Below, one piece after another: positions 41,785 to 51,219 of a DNA stretch of 64,000 nucleotides; position 1 is the first letter of the stretch; each line of letters opens with the position of its first letter. The translations under genes were made by a program, and so were the position numbers. Origin of the DNA: Rathayibacter sp. SW19 (GTDB lineage Bacteria; Actinomycetota; Actinomycetes; Actinomycetales; Microbacteriaceae); assembly GCF_030866825.1 (NCBI RefSeq), contig NZ_CP133020.1, positions 3,720,001-3,784,000 of the forward strand. The letters run 5' to 3'. The notes beneath the pieces are model-generated. The model was not told where the DNA came from. It saw only the letters and a list, made by a program, of their open reading frames with translations, and did no database searches.

Positions 41785-42966
41785 TCAGCCAAGGCCGCCG
41801 AAAGCGGCCGGATCGGCCAGCAGCGGCGCGAACGCCAGTTCGGCGGCACCGATCATCAGCAGATTGCGACCGAGTTCGGCACGCACGATCCGCAGCGATT
41901 CCCCGGATGCGCGCAGTGCGGTCTCCGAGACGAGCTTATGCAAACGATCGGGCGCGGCCGCGACCAGCGCGCCGAGGAATCCGCCGAGCACGATCAATTG
42001 CGGATTGAAGATGTTGGTCGCATTCCGCACGGATACGGCCAAAAAACCCAGTTGTCGTTCGATCTCGCCACGCACGGCGATCGAATCGGATGCCGCGAGC
42101 GCCTGCTCAAGCTCGTCGCCGTCCGCACTCGCAAGGCCGAGCACGGCGAGAAGAGATCGCTGATTCACCTCGGTCTCGAGGCATCCGATCGCGCCGCAAT
42201 GACAGCGCACGCCGGAACTGTTGACCAGGGTGTGACCGAGTTCTCCGGCGTAACCGGCGAGGCCGGTTAGCGGGCGGCCGTCGGTGATCACGCCGCCGCC
42301 GATGCCGCTCGCACCGCCGTTGAGGTACACAAGGTCACGCACGCCCCGACCTGCGCCGAACAGCCTCTCGGCGTTCGCCCCGAGATTCGCGTCGTTCGCT
42401 GCGACAACGGGCAACCCGGTCAGCTCGTGCAGCCGCTCGGTGAACGGCTCATCGACCCAGTTCAGGTGAGGCGCGAGCCGCACCAGCCCGTCGCTGCGTC
42501 TGACCAAGCCGGGCATCGCAACCCCGATCGCGACCGGCGCCGCGTCAAGATCGGCACGCATCCCGTCGATGACGGCGGATGCGATGCGGGCCGCCTCCAG
42601 GGACCCGACCGGCCCGTTCGTGGCGTGTCTCACACGGCGCTGCACGCGTGCATCGAGACCGACCAGGCCGACCGTGACCGCGTCGATCTCGGGGTTCACA
42701 GCGATCGCGGCGATCGCGCTATTCGGTGCGACAACGGGACTGGGCCGCCCGACGCGATTGCTGGCATCCGGTTCGCGCTCGCTGGCCAGGCCGAGCTCGG
42801 CGAGCTCGGCGACAAGCGCACCGATGGTCGATCGGTTCAGCCCGGTGGCCGCGGTCAACGCGGCACGCGACGACGGCCCCTGTCTGTGCACGAGACCGAG
42901 CACGGTCGACAGATTGTGCTGTCGAACGCTGTCGAGATTATTGCCTCTGCCGGTCGGTGCTGCCAC
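41785..42966 (-). CDS. ROK-family transcriptional regulator
   Basis: A 393-residue ROK repressor. It has an N-terminal winged HTH (SSRAALTAATGLNRSTIGALVAELAELGL) and a C-terminal ROK domain with the zinc motif CHCGAIGCLE and GHTLVNSSG. The kinase-like active residues AANDANLGA are preserved. It probably controls the adjacent GH1 and epimerase genes in response to a sugar. The GTG start at 42966 lies 26 bp after the GH1 stop. Confidence 0.88.
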   Translation of the reverse strand: MAAPTGRGNNLDSVRQHNLSTVLGLVHRQGPSSRAALTAATGLNRSTIGALVAELAELGLASEREPDASNRVGRPSPVVAPNSAIAAIAVNPEIDAVTVGLVGLDARVQRRVRHATNGPVGSLEAARIASAVIDGMRADLDAAPVAIGVAMPGLVRRSDGLVRLAPHLNWVDEPFTERLHELTGLPVVAANDANLGANAERLFGAGRGVRDLVYLNGGASGIGGGVITDGRPLTGLAGYAGELGHTLVNSSGVRCHCGAIGCLETEVNQRSLLAVLGLASADGDELEQALAASDSIAVRGEIERQLGFLAVSVRNATNIFNPQLIVLGGFLGALVAAAPDRLHKLVSETALRASGESLRIVRAELGRNLLMIGAAELAFAPLLADPAAFGGLG

Positions 42967-42992
42967 GCTGTGCAGCCTAGTAGCCGGGCAGC

Positions 42993-44441
42993 CTAGTCGG
43001 GAAGGTGACCGCTGGCCGCCAGTTCCGCGTACCAGGCTGCGCTGTCCTTGGGCAGTCGCTCGAGCGTGTCGTAGTCCACGCGCACGATGCCGAAACGCAT
43101 CGAGTAACCGAAGCCCCACTCGAAGTTGTCCAACAGAGACCAGACGAAGTAGCCGCGCAGGTCGACCCCGGCCGACAGCGCACGGTGCACCGCCGTGAGG
43201 TGCCTGCGGAAGTAGTCGATGCGATCGGTGTCATGAACCGCCGGGCGGGCGGCATCCGAACCAGACGCATCCGCCGTCACCACATCGTCGAAGGCCGCCC
43301 CGTTCTCGGTAACCATCAGGGGCTGATCCGGGAATTCGGCGTGCACCGCGAGCAGCAGCTCTTCGAGGCCGCTTGGCTCGATGTTCCAGCCCATCGACGT
43401 GTACGGCCCAGGCTGTTCCAGAAACTCGATGTCATCAGCGCCCGGCCACGGTGACGCGCCAACCGCTTTGTGGCCGTCTGCGCTCGCGCGCTCACCCTCG
43501 CCATCCCAGACTCGAACACGCGTCGTCGAGTAATAGTTGACGCCCAGCACGTCGATCTTCTGGTTGATGAGCTCGGTGTCGCCGTCGAGCACGAACGACC
43601 AGTCGGTGATGTCGCGGGTGTCTTCTAACAGATCGCGCGGGTAGCCGCCGTGCAGCATCGGCCCTGTGAAGATGCGGTTGCCGATGGCGTCGATGCGCCG
43701 CACCGCCTCCGGCCCGGTCGGCCCGTCTCCTCGTAGCGCATGCAGATTGAGCGTCACCGAGTACTGCGCGTCATTCGTCACGACGGCGCGCAGTTCGCGC
43801 AGTGCCAATCCGTGCGCCAGGTTCAGGTGGTGCGCTGCCTTCAGCGAGGCAAGCGGCTCCGTGCGCCCGGGCGCATGCGCACCGGATGCGTAACCCAAGA
43901 ACGCCGCACACCACGGCTCATTCAGCGTTGTCCAGACGGCGACCCGATCGCCGTACGCCTCGCCGACAATGCGGGCATACTCTGCGAACGCCAGGGCGGT
44001 CGACCGATTCGTCCAGCCGCCCTCGTCTTCGAGCGCCTGTGGCAGGTCCCAGTGGTACAGCGTGGCAACGGGTGCGATGCCACGCGCAATCAGGCCATCG
44101 ATCAGCCGCGAATAGAACGCGAGCCCCGCTTGATTCGCCGGCCCGCGACCGGTCGGCTGGATGCGCGGCCAGGCGATCGAGAAGCGGTATGCGTGCAGGT
44201 TCAAGCTCTGCATCAGGTCGAGGTCGGCCTCCAACCGGTGGTAGTGGTCATCCGCTACGTCGCCGGTGTCCCCGTTGCACACTTTGCCCGGTGTGTGGCT
44301 GAAGGTGTCCCAGATGCTTTGGCCGCGGCCGTCCTCGTTCACGGCGCCCTCGACCTGGTACGACGCCGTCGCTGATCCGAAAACGAAGTCGGCGGGAAAC
44401 TGAATTCCGCCGTCTCGATAGTCCGCGTTGCCTGTGCTCAT
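42993..44441 (-). CDS. Beta-glucosidase, GH1
   Basis: A 482-residue retaining beta-glycosidase. It opens with FPADFVFGSATASYQVEGA. Acid/base Glu175 is in TTLNEPWC and nucleophile Glu379 in VTENGAAFDD; aglycone-site WSLLDNFEWGFGY is intact. There is no signal peptide, so it acts on imported disaccharides or glycosides. I placed the start at the ATG at 44441, before the conserved N-terminus. It probably forms an operon with the ROK regulator and the epimerase. Confidence 0.94.
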   Translation of the reverse strand: MSTGNADYRDGGIQFPADFVFGSATASYQVEGAVNEDGRGQSIWDTFSHTPGKVCNGDTGDVADDHYHRLEADLDLMQSLNLHAYRFSIAWPRIQPTGRGPANQAGLAFYSRLIDGLIARGIAPVATLYHWDLPQALEDEGGWTNRSTALAFAEYARIVGEAYGDRVAVWTTLNEPWCAAFLGYASGAHAPGRTEPLASLKAAHHLNLAHGLALRELRAVVTNDAQYSVTLNLHALRGDGPTGPEAVRRIDAIGNRIFTGPMLHGGYPRDLLEDTRDITDWSFVLDGDTELINQKIDVLGVNYYSTTRVRVWDGEGERASADGHKAVGASPWPGADDIEFLEQPGPYTSMGWNIEPSGLEELLLAVHAEFPDQPLMVTENGAAFDDVVTADASGSDAARPAVHDTDRIDYFRRHLTAVHRALSAGVDLRGYFVWSLLDNFEWGFGYSMRFGIVRVDYDTLERLPKDSAAWYAELAASGHLPD

Positions 44442-44556
44442 CGTTGTGCTTTCGCCTCTCCGCGCCAACCGGCACGCTCGTGTCCTCATCTGAAGATATC
44501 GCGACACTGACCGATTCAATTCGAGTTCCGTGCACGCACGCAACTCTGCACGGGTG

Positions 44557-44562
44557 TAATAT
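44557..44562 (+). promoter_or_regulatory. Probable -10 box for leaderless tetR start
   Basis: TAATAT ends 7 nt before the GTG at 44570 and no Shine-Dalgarno is visible. Confidence 0.5.
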
Positions 44563-44569
44563 TGCGTAG

Positions 44570-45211
44570 GTGCAAGAGACAGAAGTAGTGGGGCTGCGAG
44601 ACCGCAAGCGACTGCTGACGCGCAAGCGGCTGGAATGGGCCGCGATCGACATCGTCGCCGATGCCGGCCTTGAGGCTCTGACCATTGACGCGATCAGCGA
44701 TCGCGCCGAGGTGTCGCCGCGCACGTTCTTCAACTACTTCGACAGCAAGGAGGATGCCATACTCGGCATCCGATTGGCGGGCGACGTCACGGCCGAACTC
44801 GAGCGGACGGTGGCCGAGCTGCAGCCAGCGTCGCTGCGTGACGGCGTGCTGACACTGTTCACGACGCTCTTCGAGGATGCATCGCACGACCCCAAGCTGC
44901 GTGCCGCGCGTCGCCGGGTTCTCCGCGAGCACCCCGACCTGCTGCAACGACGGTTCGCCAAGATGGGCGCCATGTTCGGCACACTCACCCACAGCGTGCA
45001 CGCGCTCATGCAGCGCACTACGCGGCCAGGCGATCGAGAGCCGACCGAGAGCGAGGCGCGCGTTGTGCTGATGGCATGCGGCGCGGCCGTGCACTCTGCC
45101 GTCATGGAATTGAGCTGTGAGAAGGGTGGCCTGTCCGACAGATCGCCTGGCCCTGCGGTGCGGGCCCGAGCGGAACAGCTGTTGGACGAGACGATGGGAC
45201 GACTGACATGA
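44570..45211 (+). CDS. TetR-family regulator of the adjacent efflux pump
   Basis: A 213-residue repressor. The N-terminal HTH has AIDIVADAGLEALTIDAIS and AEVSPRTFFNYFDSKEDAI, typical of TetR proteins that sit beside drug pumps. The ligand-binding part is helical. Its stop overlaps the ATG of the DHA2 transporter by 4 bp, so they are co-transcribed and it probably represses both. Apparent leaderless GTG start. Confidence 0.9.
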   Translation: MQETEVVGLRDRKRLLTRKRLEWAAIDIVADAGLEALTIDAISDRAEVSPRTFFNYFDSKEDAILGIRLAGDVTAELERTVAELQPASLRDGVLTLFTTLFEDASHDPKLRAARRRVLREHPDLLQRRFAKMGAMFGTLTHSVHALMQRTTRPGDREPTESEARVVLMACGAAVHSAVMELSCEKGGLSDRSPGPAVRARAEQLLDETMGRLT

Positions 45212-46890
45212 GCATGACCACGCAGGACGAGGCTCCCGCGAAGATCGAACCGCACCACACCCGGAACATACTGCTGGTGTTCGCAGGTCTGATGATGGCC
45301 ATGTTGCTGGCGTCGCTGGACCAGACGATCTTCTCAACGGCGCTGCCGACCATCGTCGGAGACCTGCACGGCGTCGACCTGATGACCTGGGTGATCACCA
45401 TCTACATCCTCGCCTCGACCATCATGCTGCCCGTCTACGGCAAGCTGGGCGACCTGATCGGGCGCAAGGGCATCTTCATCGGCGCGATCTCGATCTTCAT
45501 CCTCGGGTCGATCATCGGCGGCTGGTCGCAGGACATGACCTGGCTGATCGTCGGCCGTGGCATCCAGGGTCTCGGCGGTGGTGGCCTGATGATCCTGTCG
45601 CAGGCGATCATCGCCGATGTGGTACCCGCGCGCGAGCGCGGCAAGTACATGGGCATCATGGGCGGCGTGTTCGCGCTGTCTTCGGTGGCAGGCCCGCTGC
45701 TAGGCGGCTGGTTCACCGACGTCATCGGCTGGCGCTGGGGGCTGTGGATGAACATCCCGCTGGGCATCCTCGCCATTCTCGCGGCCATGTTATTCCTGCA
45801 CCTGCCCAAGCACCCCCGCAACGGCCTCAAGCTCGACGTGTTCGGCATCGCGCTGTTGGCGCTGGCGTCGACGGGTATCGTCCTCGTGAGCACGTGGGGT
45901 GGATCGACGTACGATTGGGACTCCCCGCAGATACTCGGTCTTATCGGTGGAACAGTTGTCGCCGCCATCCTGTTCGTCATCGTCGAGTTGCGCACCCCCG
46001 AGCCGGTGATGCCTATGCATCTGTTCCGCAAGCTGAACTTCAATCTCATGACGGCCGCGGGCCTGGCCATCGGTGTCGCAATGTTCGGCACCCTGGCCTA
46101 TGTGCCCACGTACCTGCAGATGGTCACCGGCGCCAACGCAACGCAATCGGGCTTGCTGATGATTCCGATGATGGCCGCCGTGCTCATCACCTCGATCGTC
46201 TCGGGTGCCCTGGTCACCAAGACCGGCAGATACAAGTGGGCACCGATCTCCGGCACCCTGGTCACCGCTGTGGGTATGCTCCTGCTCTCGACCATGACGT
46301 CGACTCTTCCGGTCTGGGTCATCTGCGCGTACCTCGCCGTCATGGGGCTCGGCCTCGGCCTGTGCATGCAAATTTTCGTGCTGGTCGTGCAGAACACGTT
46401 CTCCAACGCCTTGGTGGGCGTGGCCACGGCGACCAATAACTACTTTCGCCAGATCGGCGCCTCACTGGGGTCGGCAGTCGTCGGCAGCCTGTTTGCGTCA
46501 CGGCTCGTGACCCTCCTGGGAGAGCGGATGCCTCCAAGCGCCGCATCCTCGGGCGCCGGCAAGGTCAACGACCTCACACCGCACCTCGTGCACGGCCTGC
46601 CGGCACCGATCCGCGACATCATCGTCGGTTCGTACAACGACGCGCTCACCCCGATCTTCCTCTACATCCTGCCGCTGGTTCTGATCGCCACCGTGCTCGT
46701 CTGCTTCCTCAAAGAGGTGCCACTGAAAAAGACCATCGACAATGGTGACGTGCGACGTGAGAGCCTGCAAGTGGACGGCACGGAGACCATGGCGCTGTCC
46801 ACGGCCGGCATCTCAGTGGTCAGCCAGTCTGACCTGGACGGCGCGGCAGGTCTCGGGGCCTCGCACCCGTCGGGCGAGCAGAGGTCATAA
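45208..46890 (+). CDS. DHA2-family (EmrB/QacA) MFS drug efflux transporter
   Basis: A 560-residue, 14-helix drug:H+ antiporter. Motif D1 LDQTIFSTALPTIVGDL and motif A GKLGDLIGRKGIF are clear, and motif C with GGVFALSSVAGPLLGGWF follows. A hydrophilic C-terminal tail of about 60 residues is typical. Substrate range is unknown. Co-translated with the TetR gene. Confidence 0.93.
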   Translation: MSMTTQDEAPAKIEPHHTRNILLVFAGLMMAMLLASLDQTIFSTALPTIVGDLHGVDLMTWVITIYILASTIMLPVYGKLGDLIGRKGIFIGAISIFILGSIIGGWSQDMTWLIVGRGIQGLGGGGLMILSQAIIADVVPARERGKYMGIMGGVFALSSVAGPLLGGWFTDVIGWRWGLWMNIPLGILAILAAMLFLHLPKHPRNGLKLDVFGIALLALASTGIVLVSTWGGSTYDWDSPQILGLIGGTVVAAILFVIVELRTPEPVMPMHLFRKLNFNLMTAAGLAIGVAMFGTLAYVPTYLQMVTGANATQSGLLMIPMMAAVLITSIVSGALVTKTGRYKWAPISGTLVTAVGMLLLSTMTSTLPVWVICAYLAVMGLGLGLCMQIFVLVVQNTFSNALVGVATATNNYFRQIGASLGSAVVGSLFASRLVTLLGERMPPSAASSGAGKVNDLTPHLVHGLPAPIRDIIVGSYNDALTPIFLYILPLVLIATVLVCFLKEVPLKKTIDNGDVRRESLQVDGTETMALSTAGISVVSQSDLDGAAGLGASHPSGEQRS

Positions 46891-46921
46891 GGTCATAACG
46901 TAATGGGCCCCACGGAACGGG

Positions 46922-48034
46922 TTACCAGCTGCCGGGTAACGCCCCGAACGGCACCGGCTCCGGGCGCGATGCGGTGCTGGTCAACTCGATCACGCCGTGT
47001 TCGTGGCCGGCGCGCAGCACCGCATCCATGATCTCCAGCACGTGGAACGCAAGCTCGCCGGATGCACGATGCGGCCGATCCGTCTCGATCGCGTGCGCCA
47101 TGTCTGCGAGACCGAAGCCGCGCCCGGCATCCTCGTAGCCTGCCGACACGGGCACCTCGCGCCACTCGGGCGCCTGGGTCGTCCACACTTCGACCGCATC
47201 CGAAAACCGGTTGGGGTCCGGAACAGCGATGGTTCCTGAGGTTCCGTAGAGCTCGAACAACGGGGCACGGGACGCCCATACGTCGAAGCTGACCGTCACC
47301 GTCGAAGTCGCACCGCCCGCATGTTCGAGGATCGCGCTGACGTGCGTGTCGACATCCACCGGAATCACCGTTCCTGCAGACGGCCCGGTCGCGATCGTGC
47401 GCTCGCGCGCGGACCGGGTTGCGACACCGGAGACGCGCAGCACTGGGCCAAGCAGCGTGACGAGGCTGGACAAATAGTACGGCGCCATGTCAAGCAGCGG
47501 GCCACCACCAGGCTGATAGTAGAACTGCGGGGCCGGATGCCACCGCTCGTGTCCAGGGGAACTCCAATGCACCGCTGCCGCAACCGGCTCTCCAACAGCG
47601 CCGGAGTCCAGCACCTGACGCGCCGTCTGGATGCCCGTACCGAGGACGGTGTCAGGCGCACTTCCCACGCGCAGCCCGAGCTCGGCGGCAAGCGCGAGCA
47701 TCGGGGCTGCTTCAGCAGGATCAAGCGCCAGCGGCTTCTCTCCGTATACGTGCTTTCCCGCGCGCAGCGCCTTCATCCCGATTTCGACGTGCGCGGCGGG
47801 GATGGTCAGATTCAGCACGGCGTCGATTCGTGGATCGGCGAGGAGAGCGTCGACGGCGAGCGCCTCAACACCCTGCTCGGCAGCCACCTCGGCCGCACGC
47901 GCCTGGTTCACGTCGGCGACGGCGAGCAGGCGCAGACCCGGCAGTTTCGGGAACTCTGCGAAATACTGCGCGCTGATCGTGCCGACGCCGATCACACCAA
48001 TCGTCAGCGGGCCATTGTTTAGCGAGCTGCCCAC
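46922..48034 (-). CDS. Gfo/Idh/MocA-family oxidoreductase (second copy)
   Basis: A 370-residue NAD(P)-dependent sugar oxidoreductase. The Rossmann motif VIGVGTISAQY is at 14-24 and the EKP motif at 99-101. The C-terminal beta-sheet domain follows (GGPLLDMAPYYLSSLVTLLG). It overlaps the ThuA-like gene by 16 bp and is the last gene of the four-gene minus-strand unit. Paired with a different Gfo/Idh protein at 49801, it may act with the TIM-barrel enzyme in a redox pathway on 3-keto-sugars. Confidence 0.9.
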   Translation of the reverse strand: MGSSLNNGPLTIGVIGVGTISAQYFAEFPKLPGLRLLAVADVNQARAAEVAAEQGVEALAVDALLADPRIDAVLNLTIPAAHVEIGMKALRAGKHVYGEKPLALDPAEAAPMLALAAELGLRVGSAPDTVLGTGIQTARQVLDSGAVGEPVAAAVHWSSPGHERWHPAPQFYYQPGGGPLLDMAPYYLSSLVTLLGPVLRVSGVATRSARERTIATGPSAGTVIPVDVDTHVSAILEHAGGATSTVTVSFDVWASRAPLFELYGTSGTIAVPDPNRFSDAVEVWTTQAPEWREVPVSAGYEDAGRGFGLADMAHAIETDRPHRASGELAFHVLEIMDAVLRAGHEHGVIELTSTASRPEPVPFGALPGSW

Positions 48035-48741
48035 AGCAGCCCCCTCTCAACGATCGTGCGCACGTTCGGGTTGTCGAGAACGTCGAGGCGGTGCCCGGGT
48101 GCCGAGACGAAAATTCGCCCATTGCCCCATTGCCGCGTCCACACGGCAGGCGCGGTGACGGGCCGGTTCCAGGCATCCCAGGGTCGCACCGCCTGCGTGG
48201 TCGTGGCCAGCACGTCGTTGTATGAATCGCTGAGCACCCAGTACTGCTCGGTGACGAGATCGAAGTCCTCGATGCCTGCTGTGATCGGATGCGTTCGACC
48301 GGCCTCTGTGATGTGCACGGTGTACGGAATGTAGTTGTCCGACTGCTCGCCGATGCGCTCGGCCGGGTCCTTGCCGGCGTGGTGCGCGAACTGTCCGCCG
48401 ATCATATGCAGATAGTCGGCGTTATTGCGATAGGAGTCTGCGATGCCGCCATGCCAGCCACCCAGGCCCGTGCCGTTCAGCACGGCCTTCTGCAACCCGG
48501 CGAACTCCTCGTCGGTGATCGTGGACATCGTCACGATCTGCAGAATCAGATCGACATCGGCCAGGTAGTCGGCATCCGTATAGATGGCGGTGGATTCCTC
48601 GACGCGCACGGTGAACCCGTTGCGCTCAAGAAAAGGGATCATCGAATCGGTGGTTTCGACGGGCTGGTGCCCGTCCCAGCCGCCGCGCACGATCAACGCG
48701 TTGCGAGGCGCTGTATTGGAAGGCGGAGTATCCGGAGTCAT
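48019..48741 (-). CDS. ThuA-domain protein
   Basis: A 240-residue class-I glutamine-amidotransferase-like ThuA protein. Motifs are NALIVRGGWDGHQPVETT, GLGGWHGGIADSYRNN and IGGQFAHHAGKD. ThuA-type proteins occur with sugar dehydrogenases in trehalose/3-keto-sugar metabolism; the biochemical role remains poorly defined. The start at 48741 was chosen before the conserved region; the frame extends upstream to 48987 without support. It lies 61 bp after the TIM-barrel gene and overlaps the following Gfo/Idh gene. Confidence 0.85.
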   Translation of the reverse strand: MTPDTPPSNTAPRNALIVRGGWDGHQPVETTDSMIPFLERNGFTVRVEESTAIYTDADYLADVDLILQIVTMSTITDEEFAGLQKAVLNGTGLGGWHGGIADSYRNNADYLHMIGGQFAHHAGKDPAERIGEQSDNYIPYTVHITEAGRTHPITAGIEDFDLVTEQYWVLSDSYNDVLATTTQAVRPWDAWNRPVTAPAVWTRQWGNGRIFVSAPGHRLDVLDNPNVRTIVERGLLWAAR

Positions 48742-48802
48742 AGCTGCTTTCTTTTGTCTTGCTCGTGTTCGTTGGACCTCGGGCGCAGAACGCGCCCGAA
48801 CA

Positions 48803-49804
48803 TCATTTGGTGCTGAATGCTGCGTCGAATGCGGCGTCTGGCGCGTCGAAGGCGAACTGCTTGACGAAGCCGAGCGCCTCGGGGGCGCCGACCAGGCGGT
48901 CCATGCCGGCGTCTTCCCACTCGACCGAGAGCGGGCCCTGGTAGTCGATGGCGTTGAGCATGCGGAACGCGTTCTCCCACGGCACATCCCCGTGACCGGT
49001 CGAGATGAAGTCCCAACCGCGGCGCGGATCGGCCCAGGCCAGGTGCGAGCCGAGTCGACCGTTGCGGCCGTTGGTCATCCGCTTCTTCGTGTCCTTGACG
49101 TGCACGTTGTAGATGCGGTCACGGAAGTCCCAGAGGAAACTGACCGGGTCGATGTCCTGCCAGACCATGTGGCTCGGGTCCCAGTTCAGGCCGAACGCCT
49201 CCCGGTGCCCGATCGCCTCCAGCGCTTGCACCGTCGTCCAGTAGTCATAGGCGATCTCCGACGGGTGCACCTCGTGCGCGAACCGCACCCCCACCTCATC
49301 GAAGACGTCCAGGATCGGGTTCCAGCGGTCCGCGAAATCCTGATAACCGGCATCCACCATCGCCTGCGACGCCGGCGGGAACATCGCCACGTACTTCCAG
49401 ATCGAGGACCCGGTGAACCCGGTGACCGTCTTCACCCCCAGTTTCGCGGCCAATCGTGCCGTGTTCTTCAACTCTTCTGCAGCACGCTGACGCACACCCT
49501 CGGCTTCGCCATCGCCCCAGACCCTGTCGCCGAGGATGTCGCGGTGCCGCTGATCGATCGGATCATCGCACACCGCCTGACCCTTCAAATGGTTCGAGAT
49601 CGCCCACACACCCAGGCCGTTCTTTTCCAGCACGGCCTTCTTGCCGGCGACGTACTCCTCGTCATCCCAACGCCACGGGTCCAGGTGGTCGCCCCAACAG
49701 GCGATCTCCAAACCGTCATAACCCCAGCCGCCGGCCAACTCCGCAACCTTCTCGAACGGCAGATCGGCCCACTGGCCGGTGAACAACGTGATCGGGCGGG
49801 TCAT
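48803..49804 (-). CDS. Sugar phosphate isomerase/epimerase-like TIM barrel
   Basis: A 333-residue AP-endonuclease-2/xylose-isomerase-like barrel. Metal-binding segments look intact: GYDGLEIACWGDHLDP near the start, VRFAHEVHPSEIAYDYWT and LNWDPSHMVWQDID in the middle, PLSVEWEDAGMDR near the end. Such proteins isomerise, epimerise or cleave keto-sugars, sometimes on 3-keto-glycosides. Its ATG overlaps the Gfo/Idh stop by 4 bp (ATGA), so the two enzymes are made together. Confidence 0.9.
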   Translation of the reverse strand: MTRPITLFTGQWADLPFEKVAELAGGWGYDGLEIACWGDHLDPWRWDDEEYVAGKKAVLEKNGLGVWAISNHLKGQAVCDDPIDQRHRDILGDRVWGDGEAEGVRQRAAEELKNTARLAAKLGVKTVTGFTGSSIWKYVAMFPPASQAMVDAGYQDFADRWNPILDVFDEVGVRFAHEVHPSEIAYDYWTTVQALEAIGHREAFGLNWDPSHMVWQDIDPVSFLWDFRDRIYNVHVKDTKKRMTNGRNGRLGSHLAWADPRRGWDFISTGHGDVPWENAFRMLNAIDYQGPLSVEWEDAGMDRLVGAPEALGFVKQFAFDAPDAAFDAAFSTK

Positions 49805-51030
49805 CGGTTTTCTCCTTCATTTTGTGCTTCTGATCCGGATGCCTGCGGCCCGGATTCTGCTTCGGCAACCGCTGTCCACACGCTCGCGGCCGCAGCGCTG
49901 GTCTCGATCGCTTCAAGCACCCGCTGCACCTGCAGCCCGTCAGCGAACGACGGCCGCGGCTGCCTACCGGCGGCGATGTCGGTCAACAAGTCATACACCT
50001 GGTGTGAGAACGGGTGTTCATACCCGATCGCGTGCCCCGTCGGCCACCACGCCGACATATACGGATGCTCCGGCTCGGTCACCAGGATCCGCCGGAAACC
50101 CTGCAACCCAGCCTCCTCAGTGCGGTCATAGAACTCCAACTCGTTCATCCGTTCCAGATCGAACGCGATCGCACCCTTCGAACCGCTGAACTCGAGCCGG
50201 AACGCGTTCTTGCGCCCCGTAGCGAACCGCGTCGCCTCGAACGAACCGAGACCACCACCGCTGAGCCGACCCGTGAACAACGCCACATCATCAACAGTGA
50301 CCCTGCCGCGCTCACTCGACGCCGTGCCGCCCAGCCCGATCGACTCACCCAGCAGCGGACGCTCAGCGACCAGCGTCTGAAGCGTTCCGCTCACACCACT
50401 GATGCGCTGACCGGTGATGAACTGCACCGCATCAATCGCGTGCGCGCCGATATCGCCCAGCGAGCCAGAACCGGCCAACGCCTTATCCAGACGCCACGTC
50501 ATCGGCCCCTGCGCATCCACCAACCAGTCCTGCAGATAGGCGGCGCGCACCTGACGCACCTCACCGATCCGGCCCGCCGCGACCAGATCACGAGCAAACG
50601 TGATCGCCGGCACCCGACGGTAACTGAAACCGACCATCGCGAACACACCACGCGCAGCGGCACGCTCAGCGGCTGCGGCCATCGCCTCAGCCTCCGCGAC
50701 CGTGTTCGCCAACGGCTTCTCGCACAGCACGTGCTTGCCCGCATCCAGCGCCGCAATCGCTATCTCGACATGCGAAGCGCCCGGACTGCAAATGTCCACC
50801 AGTCCGATGTCGTCGCGTTCGATCACCCGACGCCAATCCGTCTCCGCCTCCGCCCAGCCGAAACGCCCGGCCGCCGCGGCAACGCGGGCGCGGTCCCGCC
50901 CGACGATCACGGACATCCGTGGGTCGAATGGAAGCTCGAAGAAACGCGGGGCAACCCGCCACGCCTGCGAATGCGCCGCCCCCATAAACCCATACCCGAC
51001 CATCGCAACGCCAAGCGAGGGCTGACTCAT
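49801..51030 (-). CDS. Gfo/Idh/MocA-family oxidoreductase (first copy)
   Basis: A 409-residue NAD(P)-dependent oxidoreductase. Rossmann motif VGYGFMGAAHS is at 11-21, EKP at 104-106, and GDIGAHAIDAVQFI in the substrate domain. The start at 51030 follows AAGGAG with 8-nt spacing. It heads the minus-strand enzyme unit downstream of the LacI gene (190-bp gap) and is coupled to the TIM-barrel gene. Substrate unknown; oxidation or reduction at C3 of a glycoside is the working idea. Confidence 0.9.
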   Translation of the reverse strand: MSQPSLGVAMVGYGFMGAAHSQAWRVAPRFFELPFDPRMSVIVGRDRARVAAAAGRFGWAEAETDWRRVIERDDIGLVDICSPGASHVEIAIAALDAGKHVLCEKPLANTVAEAEAMAAAAERAAARGVFAMVGFSYRRVPAITFARDLVAAGRIGEVRQVRAAYLQDWLVDAQGPMTWRLDKALAGSGSLGDIGAHAIDAVQFITGQRISGVSGTLQTLVAERPLLGESIGLGGTASSERGRVTVDDVALFTGRLSGGGLGSFEATRFATGRKNAFRLEFSGSKGAIAFDLERMNELEFYDRTEEAGLQGFRRILVTEPEHPYMSAWWPTGHAIGYEHPFSHQVYDLLTDIAAGRQPRPSFADGLQVQRVLEAIETSAAAASVWTAVAEAESGPQASGSEAQNEGENR

Positions 51031-51219
51031 TTCACGGACTCCTTCGTCTGGTAGATCTGCAGATGTGGACTCTTGATATTTCAGATCGGCGGGCGCACGC
51101 ACCGCGGCGGCCGCCCGTATCAGTTCACGCTAGCCCCAACGCTCGAAGCGGCGCAAGTTTTAGACGCTGATCAAGAAACATATCGCTCGATGTGTCGCAA
51201 TCCCACGTCGAGGGCCGCG

